Shown here: piece by piece, positions 54,170-63,354 of the stretch | How the letters are laid out: every line of letters starts with the position of its first letter | Numbering within the stretch: the stretch's first letter is position 1 | From: Streptomyces cyaneochromogenes | GTDB lineage: Bacteria > Actinomycetota > Actinomycetes > Streptomycetales > Streptomycetaceae | Length of the DNA stretch: 64,000 bases | Direction: 5' to 3' | NCBI RefSeq assembly: GCF_003963535.1 | Contig: NZ_CP034539.1 | Location: forward strand, 1 to 64,000 | Position numbers and translations under genes: made by a program | Notes under the pieces: model-generated | The model's input: only the letters and a program-made list of their open reading frames with translations | Databases searched by the model: none | Told to the model about the DNA's origin: nothing

Positions 54170-54604
54170 TCAGGGGTGGGGCGTGGACGTGGCTTCTTCC
54201 GTTCGGCGTCGCGATTGTCCGGGCCGTCGTTTCGGTTTGCGGGCATCGATTATGGCGGCTACGGCGACAGCTGCTACGGCTCCAGTGACCGCTGTGAGCG
54301 CAAGGCTGGCCAAACCTTGGGCGTATTGAGTGAGTTTGGCGGCGAGGGCTGCGACCGCTCCGCCTGCTCCGGCTTGGCCAAGGGTGGTTGTGCGTGCGGA
54401 GCGCAGGGCAGTACTGACGCATGCGATGCACCGGCCGCTGCTGATCCGGCTCAGTGCAGTTCGACGGTTCTGGCGGTCGATGTCGGAGATGATTTTATCG
54501 AACCGGCGGTCGAGGTCCTTTTCGTCGCCGGCCAGGCGCGCTTGAAGCGTCATGTAGTACCTGTACAGCACGCGGGCGAGGTCGCTATCCGTCTTGCTGG
54601 CCAC
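54170..54604 (-). CDS. Small membrane-associated protein
   Basis: A 144-aa protein: N-terminal helical segment (LARVLYRYYMTLQARL), a charged middle (EKDLDRRFDKIISDIDRQNRR), a small Cys pair (CIAC), a hydrophobic Ala/Val-rich helix pair (~80-120) and a basic tail. GTG 54604 has GAGAGGAA upstream. It overlaps the end of the 188-aa gene by 20 bases. Unknown function, possibly a membrane effector with that protein as partner. Confidence 0.6.
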   Translation of the reverse strand: MASKTDSDLARVLYRYYMTLQARLAGDEKDLDRRFDKIISDIDRQNRRTALSRISSGRCIACVSTALRSARTTTLGQAGAGGAVAALAAKLTQYAQGLASLALTAVTGAVAAVAVAAIIDARKPKRRPGQSRRRTEEATSTPHP

Positions 54605-55151
54605 TGTACGTTCCTCTCATGGTTGAGAAAAATGGTTCGAGGAGGGACAGGTTGGCATTTGCCCGGGCCAGCTTGGCGAGGCCTTTCGCTTTCTGACCTC
54701 GGCGTGTCGATGGTGCGCCGCCGACTGTTTCGATCAGTCCTTCACTGGTCAGGAGATGGATCAATTCGGCCTCCACAGCGCGGCGTTCTCCGAGGCTGAG
54801 TGCGTCGATGGCACGCAGTACCTCACGAACGGGCTGCAGGTCTTCGGTGAGGTAGGCATCGAACACGTCCTCCAGTTTATAGTCAGCGTATTCCCGGGTG
54901 TTTGCGTCCTGCCTTTTCTCACGCACGATTTCTTCTGCGATCTTTCGGATGTCGCAGTAAGTGAAGGTGCGGTCTGGCTGTGCGAACGCGCGACGGAACG
55001 CCTGGTCTGCGATCTCGAGCGGGTCGACGACCAGGGGAGCACATTCCAGAAGCAGGAAGAGGCGCAGATCGCCTACCTGTTTCTTGTATTGGCTGCGTTG
55101 CGCCGCCAGTTGTGCTTCCCGCCTCCGCTTGTCGCGCCGCGGACGGATCAA
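54585..55151 (-). CDS. Unknown charged alpha-helical protein
   Basis: A 188-aa protein with a very basic N-terminus (RPRRDKRRREAQL), then helical segments (LEIADQAFRRAFAQPD, IRKIAEEIVREKRQ, LQPVREVLRAIDALSLG, ELIHLLTSEGLIE) ending in a winged-helix-like region. A TTG start at 55151 follows GGGGAGAGG. It overlaps the membrane-protein gene downstream, so the two are a coupled pair. I do not recognise the family. Confidence 0.6.
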   Translation of the reverse strand: MIRPRRDKRRREAQLAAQRSQYKKQVGDLRLFLLLECAPLVVDPLEIADQAFRRAFAQPDRTFTYCDIRKIAEEIVREKRQDANTREYADYKLEDVFDAYLTEDLQPVREVLRAIDALSLGERRAVEAELIHLLTSEGLIETVGGAPSTRRGQKAKGLAKLARANANLSLLEPFFSTMRGTYSGQQDG

Positions 55152-55450
55152 GGCGACCTCTCCCCTCGAAGAACGCGCCGTCAGTATCGGCGCCGGAGAG
55201 GGCCGTCACTGCAGGGTTGTCGGCACGACTGTAGCCGGGCGGGTGCCTGCGTGCGTTTATCACTGATTCTCCTACGTCGGCTTGATCATTTATGCGTCTG
55301 CCTGTTCCTTGAGTTACGCACGGGAAGCCGATTCTGATCAAATGATCGGCTTCCTTCCAGGCGTGATGGCAGCGGCGTTGAGGAATACCTTCGGTATCAG
55401 CGGCGGCCGGGTGCGAAGCGGTCGCCTGTCGTCGGGAACCGGGGGGTGCG
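55152..55450. promoter_or_regulatory. Divergent ~300-bp promoter region
   Basis: Separates the minus-strand TTG-started gene from the plus-strand NB-ARC pair. It is relatively AT-rich (for example gcttgatcatttatgcg, 55277-55293) and should carry promoters in both directions. No defined operator was identified. Confidence 0.35.
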
Positions 55451-55936
55451 ATGTCGGCTGAGGCGGTGGCGGCTGTGGCGGCAGCCGGAGGGATGGCCGT
55501 GGTGCAGGCAGCGGGGACAGATGCTTGGGCAACGGTGCGGCGGGCGGTCGCCCGGCTGTTGGGGCGCGGGCATCCCGAGCAGGAGGCCGCCGAGTTGACG
55601 CGGCTGGACCAGATGGAGACCGCGCTGGCAGATTCCAGCGATCTGCTGGGGCAGCGGGGGCGGTGGGAGGGGGTGTGGCAGACCCGTCTGGAGCTGGTGC
55701 TTGAGTCGGTTGACGTGGAGGAACGCCTCGCTGCCGTGGAGAAGCTGACTGAGATCGTCGCGCTTGCTCGATCGGGGGGTCCTGGCCTGCAGGCCGGGGC
55801 TGGGGGCGTTGCCGCGGGCGGAGATGTGCAAGTGCGCGCGGAAGGCGGATCGGTGGCCGGTGCGGTGGTGCGAGTGGAGGGAGATGTGCAGCTGGGGGGC
55901 AGCCCTTTACCTATCACACGGTCTCGCCGGGATTGA
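55451..55936 (+). CDS. Small partner of the NB-ARC/TPR protein
   Basis: A 161-aa protein: an Ala-rich N-terminal helix, a helical domain (WATVRRAVARLLG, ELTRLDQMETALA, VEERLAAVEKLTEIV) and a C-terminal Gly/Val beta-repeat tail (GGDVQVRAEGGSVAGAVVRV). Such small proteins commonly precede NB-ARC/TPR genes in streptomycetes. Its stop overlaps the next start (TGATG), so the two are coupled. It may be an adaptor or a regulatory lid. Confidence 0.7.
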   Translation: MSAEAVAAVAAAGGMAVVQAAGTDAWATVRRAVARLLGRGHPEQEAAELTRLDQMETALADSSDLLGQRGRWEGVWQTRLELVLESVDVEERLAAVEKLTEIVALARSGGPGLQAGAGGVAAGGDVQVRAEGGSVAGAVVRVEGDVQLGGSPLPITRSRRD

Positions 55937-58182
55937 TGTCCGTCGGAGGCGGCGGAGCTCAGCAGTTGGTCGCGCAGCACGGTGCGGTGGCTGCCGGTCG
56001 TCTGGAGGTCGGCCAGATGGTGGTCGCCGCGGCGGCGGGGCGGGCGCAAGCGCTGACGCTCGCTGCGCCGTTGGGGTATCGGAATCCCGCCTTGCCGTTG
56101 CGCGGCCGGGATGAGCTTTTGAACTGTCTGCTCGATCAGTGCCGCCGTGGTGGTGATGGCCGGTTGCATGTCCTGCACGGGCTGAGCGGCAGCGGGAAGA
56201 CGGCATTGGCTTTGGAGATCGTCCATATGCTGCAGATGCGGGCCAGTCCTATGTCGGAGCACCGTGTGTGGTGGCTTGATGCCAGGCAGGCTGCGTTGTT
56301 CGAGGACGGGTTTCGGGCGGTCGCCCGCCGTATAGGGGTCGCTGGTGATCTGCTTGAAGCGGACGGTGTCGTGGACGCTTTGTGGCATCGGCTCAGTCGC
56401 GCCGAGCTGCCGTGGCTGCTGGTGATTGACGGGGTGGATGACCCGCGTCTCTTGGACGGTCCAGGGCTGCTGGCAGCGGGTACAGGGTGGATCCGGCCGC
56501 ATTCGTGTCCGTGCGGGCTGGTCCTGGTGACGACATGTGACGGAACGGCGGATGCCTGGGGCTCCGGCGCGGTCATGCATCCCGTGCTGCCGCTGAAGGG
56601 GCGGGATGCTGCCTGTGTCCTGATGGATCACGCGGGACCGGATGCGGGAGCGTTGGATGACGCGGCCTGCCTGGCGCGCCGATTAGGTGGGCTGCCTTTA
56701 GCTTTGCGTATGGCAGGGGTCTACTTAGCCGAGGTGATGGGGATGCCGGATGCTTTTCGTGAGCCTGAGACTCCCGCCGAATTCGACGCGTTCCGCCGGG
56801 CTCTGGACGGGCCGGCGGGGCAGGGCCTCAACCCGGCTCAGGTGATTGCCGACACCTGGCGCCTGGCTCTGGATCTGCTGCACCGCCGGGGCTTTCGTTA
56901 TGCGGCTGACGTCCTGGAGCTGCTGTCCGTTTTCGCTGACGCCCCCGTGCCCCATGCCCTGGTTCTGCGTGCACAGGTGTTGCAACGGCATCCCGGTTTT
57001 GAGGGCATCGACGGCGGCACCCTGTGGCGGACGCTGCGTGCATTGGCGGCATTGAGCCTCATCGACTTGTGTCCTGCGCCGGAAGGCGATGACGGGGATG
57101 AGTCTGAGGAATCGGCGAGATCGCCGGAGTGCTTGCGTGTGCACCCGCTGATCAGAGACGTCAGCCGTACTCCGCGCTATTTGTCCCTCGTCACCGGTCT
57201 GCTGCAGGACGCCTGCTCGGTAGAGCAGGTCGGCAAGCCCGAAGAGCCCAGTTCCTGGGCTGCGTGGTCTGTCCTGGCGCCGCATGCACTGGAGCTGGTG
57301 GAACAGGAGGACGATCTGGCCTCTCTGCCTGACGCCGGCCAGGTGTCGGCCGCCGCTGCGGCGGAAATGGCAGCCCGTTTCCTGCAGGCGCGTGGCCTTT
57401 CCCGGCGGGCAGGTGCGGTGTTCAGGAAGGTGGTGCGGATCCGGATGCGTGTGCTGGGGGCGGCACATCCGGAAACCCTTACCGCCCAGCACAACCTGGC
57501 CGGAGCGCTGCACGACGTCGGCGAGCTCGGCCAGGCCGAGACCGTGTACCGGAAGGTGTGGCAAGCGCACCGTGATGCCCGGGGTGCGGAGTTTGCCCAT
57601 GCCCTGACCGCCCGGCATGAACTGGGCCGGGTATTACATGACTTGGGCCGGCTGGAAGAAGCACAGCAGCATCTGTCAGCCGTGCTCGACGTCCGCAGAC
57701 GCCTGCTGGGCGAGCAGCACGGCCACACGCTGTCGGCCCAGCATGAACTGGCCCGGGTATTACATGACTTGGGCCTGCTGCGGGAGGCCTGCAGAGAGTA
57801 CGGGCTCGTTCTTGCCGCGCGGTGTGAACAGTTGGGGGATGAGCATCCGAGGACATTGACGACGCTCCACAACCTCGCCTGCCTGATGCAGGACGAGGGT
57901 GAACTGACAGGAGCACAGCAGCAGTTCGAGAGAGTTCATGCGGTTCGATCGCGGGTTTTGGGCGAGGTGCATCCGCAGACGCTGTGGACCGGGTACCGGC
58001 TTGGGTGCGTGCTGCGCGACAGGGGTGACACCGTGCGGGCCCGTGCGCTGCTGCTGCACGTACGCGACGGGTTGTCGGCCGTGCTGGGGGAAGGTCATGT
58101 ACAGACTGAGCGGGCTGCGCGGGCTCTGGAAGGTCTTGCTGGTCCTGGGACGTCGGACGGTGTCACGATCGCGTGCCGTTGA
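55936..58182 (+). CDS. NB-ARC STAND ATPase with C-terminal TPR repeats
   Basis: A 748-aa protein. A Gly/Ala-rich N-terminus (~1-45) leads to an NB-ARC-like ATPase: P-loop GLSGSGKTAL, Walker B WLLVIDGVDD, sensor VLVTTCDGT and GxP GGLPLALR. A linker follows, then tetratricopeptide repeats (~485-745) of the 42-residue type (LAxxLHDLGxLxEA). It is an NLR-like sensor with a TPR ligand platform and no enzyme effector domain of its own. Two TPR units share a 34-bp DNA block (33 of 34 identical). It ends in a 20-bp convergent overlap with the HTH-HAD gene. Confidence 0.85.
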   Translation: MSVGGGGAQQLVAQHGAVAAGRLEVGQMVVAAAAGRAQALTLAAPLGYRNPALPLRGRDELLNCLLDQCRRGGDGRLHVLHGLSGSGKTALALEIVHMLQMRASPMSEHRVWWLDARQAALFEDGFRAVARRIGVAGDLLEADGVVDALWHRLSRAELPWLLVIDGVDDPRLLDGPGLLAAGTGWIRPHSCPCGLVLVTTCDGTADAWGSGAVMHPVLPLKGRDAACVLMDHAGPDAGALDDAACLARRLGGLPLALRMAGVYLAEVMGMPDAFREPETPAEFDAFRRALDGPAGQGLNPAQVIADTWRLALDLLHRRGFRYAADVLELLSVFADAPVPHALVLRAQVLQRHPGFEGIDGGTLWRTLRALAALSLIDLCPAPEGDDGDESEESARSPECLRVHPLIRDVSRTPRYLSLVTGLLQDACSVEQVGKPEEPSSWAAWSVLAPHALELVEQEDDLASLPDAGQVSAAAAAEMAARFLQARGLSRRAGAVFRKVVRIRMRVLGAAHPETLTAQHNLAGALHDVGELGQAETVYRKVWQAHRDARGAEFAHALTARHELGRVLHDLGRLEEAQQHLSAVLDVRRRLLGEQHGHTLSAQHELARVLHDLGLLREACREYGLVLAARCEQLGDEHPRTLTTLHNLACLMQDEGELTGAQQQFERVHAVRSRVLGEVHPQTLWTGYRLGCVLRDRGDTVRARALLLHVRDGLSAVLGEGHVQTERAARALEGLAGPGTSDGVTIACR
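57616..57649. repeat. Near-identical 34-bp block within TPR codons, copy 1
   Basis: 33 of 34 bases match 57742-57775, 126 bp away, which is exactly one 42-codon TPR. The only difference is one C/G. High nucleotide identity between TPR units suggests recent duplication or gene conversion. Confidence 0.7.
57742..57775. repeat. Near-identical 34-bp block within TPR codons, copy 2
   Basis: Partner of 57616-57649, one TPR unit downstream. Confidence 0.7.
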
Positions 58183-59935
58183 TCCTGCTGATTGCCGCGA
58201 TCAGGGTCGCCAGGGTCTCCACAACATTGGCCGCACCGGCCTGCTTGAGCCTGCGGGCCTGGCTGCGCTGTGAAGCCACGCCGATGAACTGCACACCAGC
58301 TGCCTGGGCCGCCAGGGCGTCGGCCAGGGACTCGCCGATGAGCACGGTGCGTGAGCGGTCGCCGCCCAGGACACTGGTGGCGAGCGAAACGGCGTGCGGA
58401 TTGGGCTTCATCAGCCGTGGGTCGGTGGGGCGTCCGAAGACGTCCACCAGGTTGGGCGCATCGCCGGTGTCGGGGCGCAGGTGTGTCAGGAAGGTCTGCA
58501 CGGCAGCGCTCGCGTGGTCGGTCACGACGGCGATGCGCCAAGGGCCGCGGCTGAGAACTCCCAGCAGTTGCGCGGCGCCGGGAAGGGGTTCCGCGCGACG
58601 GGCTGCTTCGGTTTCATACGACGTCAGAATTCCGTCGAGCTCGCGGATTTGTTCAGGCGATCCCTGGTCGACGACCGAGCGCAGCACAGCAACCGGGTCT
58701 GCGGTTCCGCCCGGGGCGGTGCCCAACTGCAGGCTATGGGCCGCCTGGGTCAAGTGCCCGGAGACCGAACGCACGTTGTCGGCGAACAGCCGGCACAGGA
58801 CTCCGTCGAAACTGAACAGGACAGTCTGGGATTGGGCAAAGCAATGACGCAGCCAGGCATGGGAGGGTGGCTCCCCTGCCTCCAACTGCGCTTCGAACTG
58901 CCGCAGGCTCTCCTGCACCCACGGGTAGAGGGCGTCGTACCAGGGCTTGAACGCGGCGTAGTGGTGCTGCCCGTCCCTAGAAAGCATGTAGGGGGCTGTC
59001 CTGCCTGCTCCTGCCTGTATGGACGCCGGCTGTATGAACGGAACCAGGGACGGGGCATGGGGCAGGGTGTTCTGCGCTGCGGTCAGTGCGGCCTTGCTGG
59101 AGCGGGCGATGTGCAACTGCCCCAGCGTTTCCCAGCCATGTGGTGACAACTGCGCGCGGAAGAAGGCGTCCATGCGCTGGGGAAGAGTGACGATCGACTG
59201 ATGAATGCGTACGGCTTCGTTTTGCATACGCCGGCGAGCACGGTCCTGGTCCTCGGACGTGACACCGTAGTGCGCGGTTGCTGCTTCCGTCGCCTGCCGG
59301 TGGTGCATCTCCCGCAGGGCCATGATCTGCTGTTGGAGGATGCGTGCAACAGTCGGGGCGGAACGCGCGTAGTGGGCAGCCACGGCTTTGACGACCTCGT
59401 CCTCCGGTTCAGGCACGTCTGCACACCCCGGGGCAAGATGCGTGTCGACGAGGGTGCTGAGAAGCTCCCGTACCCGATCGAGGCGTTGGCGTACTCCGGG
59501 AACGTTGGCGATATGCCTTTCCAGTACCTGCACGGACACACCCAGCGTGCCCGCCAGGCGCACCGCCATGCCGTAGCGGCTTTCGGGACTCAGTCCTGTC
59601 GTCTCCAACCGACGGTAGCTGTGCGGATTCAGCTCTAGCTCCCGGCAGAGGTCACTGGCTCGCAGACCATTGGCTCTACGCAGGTCGGCCAGCTGCCAGT
59701 AGGCCATGCCAGCTTGGTTCGCCAGCTCCAACGGACGGACGCCTAATGCTTCGGCGAGCCGGCGGATGCGTGGCGGGTCAGGGACGCGCTGACCGTGCTC
59801 ATAGGCAAGGATCTGCGCCTTGCTCGCTCCCACCCGCTTGGCAAGCTCCTCGGCGCTCAGCCCGCCCGGTTGCACCTCGGCGCGTGCCTGCCGCAGACGA
59901 GCGCCGGAGAACATGACCGCCAAACCCCTCGCCAT
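58163..59935 (-). CDS. HTH regulator fused to a HAD-like domain with Ser in place of the nucleophile Asp
   Basis: A 590-aa protein. Two XRE-type HTH segments lie at the N-terminus (LSAEELAKRVGASKAQILAYEHG, ~25-55; then LRASDLCRELELNPHSYRRLE, ~90-115). A helical middle follows, then a HAD-like domain (~370-585): VLFSFDGVL, where D-x-D should be, then VVTDHAS, RLMKPNP and VLIGESLADALAA. The first Asp of the HAD motif is Ser, so phosphatase chemistry is probably lost and the domain may only bind a ligand. ATG 59935 has GAGGGAGAGG upstream. Likely a ligand-responsive regulator. Confidence 0.8.
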   Translation of the reverse strand: MARGLAVMFSGARLRQARAEVQPGGLSAEELAKRVGASKAQILAYEHGQRVPDPPRIRRLAEALGVRPLELANQAGMAYWQLADLRRANGLRASDLCRELELNPHSYRRLETTGLSPESRYGMAVRLAGTLGVSVQVLERHIANVPGVRQRLDRVRELLSTLVDTHLAPGCADVPEPEDEVVKAVAAHYARSAPTVARILQQQIMALREMHHRQATEAATAHYGVTSEDQDRARRRMQNEAVRIHQSIVTLPQRMDAFFRAQLSPHGWETLGQLHIARSSKAALTAAQNTLPHAPSLVPFIQPASIQAGAGRTAPYMLSRDGQHHYAAFKPWYDALYPWVQESLRQFEAQLEAGEPPSHAWLRHCFAQSQTVLFSFDGVLCRLFADNVRSVSGHLTQAAHSLQLGTAPGGTADPVAVLRSVVDQGSPEQIRELDGILTSYETEAARRAEPLPGAAQLLGVLSRGPWRIAVVTDHASAAVQTFLTHLRPDTGDAPNLVDVFGRPTDPRLMKPNPHAVSLATSVLGGDRSRTVLIGESLADALAAQAAGVQFIGVASQRSQARRLKQAGAANVVETLATLIAAISRINGTRS

Positions 59936-60135
59936 CGCAGGCCCCTCTCCCTCAGGCGCGGTACATTTTACGTGCGTCGCCTCCGAGGAGCAGGGGGTTA
60001 ATTCACGCTGCTCGAAGACTCTTGAGCAGTGTGTTTGTGCCATCAAGGCGCATTGCCCTCTCCCCGAAGGCCGCTGCGGACGACCACAGTTGGTGTCCGA
60101 CACCAGTGACGATTAGGGGCCACCCACAATTGGGT

Positions 60136-60174
60136 GGACCCCGTGGAAGATTTTTTGGGTCAGCCACGGGGTCC
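60136..60174. terminator. 11-bp stem hairpin with T-rich loop
   Basis: 60136-60146 and 60164-60174 are exact reverse complements around a 17-base loop containing TTTTTT. A smaller palindrome (60120-60137) directly precedes it. Either a terminator or a structured RNA element. Confidence 0.4.
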
Positions 60175-60201
60175 GGGGTCGGCGAACCTTTACCGTCACT
60201 C

Positions 60202-60233
60202 CAGAGCCTCTCCGTAGCACCGGAGGGGCTCTG
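60202..60233. terminator. 13-bp stem hairpin
   Basis: 60202-60214 pairs with 60221-60233 (one G-U) around a 6-base loop. There is no U tail. Possible terminator or structured RNA. Confidence 0.4.
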
Positions 60234-60671
60234 CGGGTATGAGACCCGGCTAAGTGCGGCGTTGGTCTCCGTCCCGCGGGTCCGGGGGATCCGGGGAGGA
60301 GCGCATCGCCTGCCTCCTTCCTTCTGCGGCGGTTACGGAAGGGTGAAGGGTCAGCTGGCCGGTGGACCGTCTGGCCCCTCCCGTCCGGCAACCGATGCCG
60401 AAGGGGAAGACGACCATGACATTACCGCTACCTCGCCCGTACGCGTTTACGAGGCGGACCCAAACCAGTGCACCCCCACCGCGCAACGGCAGTGACACTC
60501 CTGCTCTGCGCTGAGCGCGCAGGCCCAAGTTGCCTACGCCATAGGGAAGATGGACGTCAGCGCTCATGAGAGCGGACCACCGGGCACGGAGGAAGCACGG
60601 GGGCGTGAAGGATGCGCCCGGGGGCGCACGATACCCGCGTCTGCCCCTGTTGAGGGGCCGCGCAACCAGTT

Positions 60672-60809
60672 TCACGGCGTGCGGCGAGAGTCCGGCGCCG
60701 TTCCAGAAGCGACCGCCGTCGTAGGCATCGTGTACGCCGGGGTGGCGAATACGGCGCAGCCGACGATCACGGCGATGACCGCAAGGAGGAGCAGGATCTG
60801 GGTATTCAT
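60672..60809 (-). CDS. Possible 45-aa single-pass membrane protein
   Basis: From ATG 60809: MNTQILLLLAVIAVIVG is a clear hydrophobic helix at the very N-terminus, followed by a short polar tail. No ribosome site is evident, so this is tentative. It could be a small membrane peptide or toxin-like ORF. Confidence 0.35.
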   Translation of the reverse strand: MNTQILLLLAVIAVIVGCAVFATPAYTMPTTAVASGTAPDSRRTP

Positions 60810-61574
60810 TTGCGGTGCCAACCTGTGGTTCCTGGACCCGCCGGACGCGTCCTCCCGGATCGCCTGCGGCGGGCCTGCCAAGACCCCGCACGAAAGAACG
60901 AGGCCCTCCCTGTTCTAGGAGAGACGAGCCTCACCCCTGCCGGTCAGGCACCGCTAAAAGAACGACCATGCAGGTCAGAAGGATTCCCTAGGGGTTAGGT
61001 CTTCTCGTCCCACACGCCACGATCGTCTTCCAAAATGCAGAACGGCCTGCAGCACGCCGATCACGGTGTCGTCCTCCCTGCTCTCGCCCTCCGCGAAATA
61101 CCCCATCATGACCGCGCCGTTGGGCGTGCACCGTGCAGCGCCGCTGAGGTCCTGCCCGACGTCGCCTGTGACGCGGCCCGGCTGTAGTGGGCCGGGCCGC
61201 CCACCACGGAGTTTCGCCTGAGCGCCGAAGGCCCTCACGACCAGCCCTCCCCCGCTCTCGGCAAGCTGCTCGACCTCGACCCGCTCGCCCCCGTCGGGGA
61301 CGGCGCCCGCACTCAGATGGCCATCACCATCACCCGGTCTCCCACCATGCGACGCCAGGAGCGCCAGGCGCCGCTGCGCCGGGCGCTGATTCATATGGCG
61401 CGGCACTTCGGCTACGTGTGGGGCCGAGGAAGAGCCGTTGTAACCCTCGCGCCAGCGGGCCCCAGGAGGGCTTCGATGCAGGCGGCCGCTGGGCTTCACT
61501 AGCCACGCGCTCGGCGTGTCCGGCGAGGATCGCGGTGAGTGTGTCCGCGGCCCAGGTCTCGACGGGGCGGGTAC

Positions 61575-61799
61575 GAGGCCGTCTCAGAAATGCTGTCCCG
61601 GCTCGCCACCTATGCCGCCCGCGCCAACAGCGGCGAGGTGGCCGAGCGGGCGGCCGTCATCTGGCGTGCCGCTCCGGAACGAGGCCGCGAAGAACAAGCG
61701 CCTGTCCGACTCCATGGGCGTCCGAGCGGCAGAAAGCATACCGGCGTGGCCCGTTACGACGACGCCGCGGATTCTGAAGCAGCCGTAAATCTGTGGTGA
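61575..61799 (+). pseudogene. Decayed gene fragment
   Basis: A short helical segment (EAVSEMLSRLATYAARANSG, then EVAERAAVIWRAAPERG) that looks protein-like but lacks a start and continues into sequence better open in another frame. Probably a remnant; family unknown. Confidence 0.25.
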
Positions 61800-61945
61800 T
61801 CCCGAGGTGAATGACTTTCGCTTTCGGACGTTCTGTCCTGGCGTGTAATAGCCCATCGGGAACTTTCGACTCTTGACCTTCTGCGTTCGGTGAGGTTTCA
61901 GTGGTGCGCGCTCATGCGTGGTGCGTTCGTCTGAGAGGAACTGTC

Positions 61946-63223
61946 GTGCAGCAGTACCGAAAGAGACGCTGGTTCGCGATCGCAGCGACAGCTGCGGCTT
62001 TCACCGTGTTCGCTGGTGCGGCTCCCGCTGCCGCCATGATGGGAAGTCAGGACAGCAGCAATGAAGCTGCCGTTGTTTCGGAATTAACGCGCTTGACCCC
62101 GGAAACCACACCGGGCTCCGACAAACCCACGAGCGAAACGGGTACAAGCCGGCTCTCTGACGTGGGGGCGAGTTGCACTGAGCCGGATGAGAACGGCCGG
62201 GGCTCGTGTATCGAGTACAAAGCTCCCGACACCATACCGGCCCTGCCGAGCGGCGAATCCAACCCGCAACTGGCGGCAGTTGCACCGCCTCAGTGGTGCG
62301 AGGACGCCCAGGGCGTGGTGTATGCCACGCGCACTCAGGCCTGCCGGATCGACTCGGTCTACTACGAGACGTATGTCGTGCGCAATGGCACAAGGACTAC
62401 TACAGGTGAGGCCAATCTCCTCCTCATCAACTACAGCTACGGCAGCACCAGTGAATCCCGCATAGCCCATCAGCTCGACGTCACGGCCTTTAGTGGCTGG
62501 GGCGACGCGCTCAAGGCCTCCTACAACGGCAATGCACGAGTCGGGTATGCCTGCACCAAGGAGAGCGGTTCGTTTTCCGCAAAGCCGATCCAACCGCTGA
62601 ACCAGTGGCACACGGGCGAGGCGTTCTTCGACTCGACAGCGACTGCTACTGGCGCCGTCGGGGAGTGCGGCACAGGGTGGAACCTGACCTTCACGAACCC
62701 GGGCTACACCTCGACGACGTATGTGGTCCCTGTGTTCCGCCAGTTCCGGTGTGACAACAACACCGCCGGCCGTCCGGTCCCCGGCTGCGTCGTGCCGTGG
62801 TACGCCTCGGCCGTCTACTACAGCCGGGCCGCCTACCCTGACCTGGCCTCCCATGTCTCACGCGCCCAAGCCTCGGGACTGCCGGGAGCCACCTTCGAGG
62901 CTCCACTGACGCGCACGACGGATCCGGCGGTCAACGGGGACAACCGCGAGAAGGCGTGTGGCGATGCGCCCAGCGTGTCCGGCAAATCATGCGACGAATA
63001 CCCCGTCGCCAGCTCCTATCAAGGCCTCTCAGCCGGCGGCACCCGCCGCACCTTCGACGGATGCCAGTTCCCCGGCATCCCTGCCGGGCAAGGCCCCACA
63101 GGCGTCAGCGTCTGCATGATCACCGCTACAGAGAACAGCTCCCAGGGCGGACTGCACACCGGGTTGTATCGGTCTGAACGCGTCCTCGACAAAGACCCGT
63201 TCCGTGTAGTGGTGACCCCCTAG
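61946..63223 (+). CDS. Secreted NucA/NucB-type deoxyribonuclease
   Basis: A 425-aa exported protein. A signal peptide occupies the first ~34 residues (KRRW, then FAIAATAAAFTVFAGAAPAAA). A beta-rich central region with several Cys (~55-300) follows, and the C-terminal ~110 residues are a NucA/NucB-like domain (GKSCDEYPVASS as the active-site segment, then ATENSSQGGL). NucB-family enzymes degrade extracellular DNA. GTG 61946 follows GAGAGGAACTGTC. The large N-terminal extension is unlike small Bacillus NucB and may be a substrate-binding or toxin-delivery region. Confidence 0.8.
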   Translation: MQQYRKRRWFAIAATAAAFTVFAGAAPAAAMMGSQDSSNEAAVVSELTRLTPETTPGSDKPTSETGTSRLSDVGASCTEPDENGRGSCIEYKAPDTIPALPSGESNPQLAAVAPPQWCEDAQGVVYATRTQACRIDSVYYETYVVRNGTRTTTGEANLLLINYSYGSTSESRIAHQLDVTAFSGWGDALKASYNGNARVGYACTKESGSFSAKPIQPLNQWHTGEAFFDSTATATGAVGECGTGWNLTFTNPGYTSTTYVVPVFRQFRCDNNTAGRPVPGCVVPWYASAVYYSRAAYPDLASHVSRAQASGLPGATFEAPLTRTTDPAVNGDNREKACGDAPSVSGKSCDEYPVASSYQGLSAGGTRRTFDGCQFPGIPAGQGPTGVSVCMITATENSSQGGLHTGLYRSERVLDKDPFRVVVTP

Positions 63224-63354
63224 CTCCACTGAGAGTGCGTCACTTCACGCAGCCCGCGCGCCGGGGAGCAGCGCCGGTCCCGGCCGCTCCCCGGCGTCGC
63301 ATGCGGGCGGGCAGCAGGCGCCGACGAAGCTAGCCTGAAGCGGGAGGAGGATAC

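Larger units (their letters stand above)
59936..61945. other. 2-kb gene-poor stretch with hairpins and decayed frames
   Basis: Apart from a possible 45-aa membrane ORF, I find no convincing gene between the HTH-HAD start and the secreted nuclease. Two strong hairpins occur near 60136-60233. Frames near 61190-61800 have protein-like pieces (for example MLSRLATYAARANSGEVAERAA at ~61590-61655) without a coherent start or end, suggesting gene decay. Confidence 0.45.

Noticed and set aside
60975..61499. Minus-strand 174-codon frame
   Set aside because: Composition is that of antisense GC-rich DNA, with no start context; only short pieces look protein-like.
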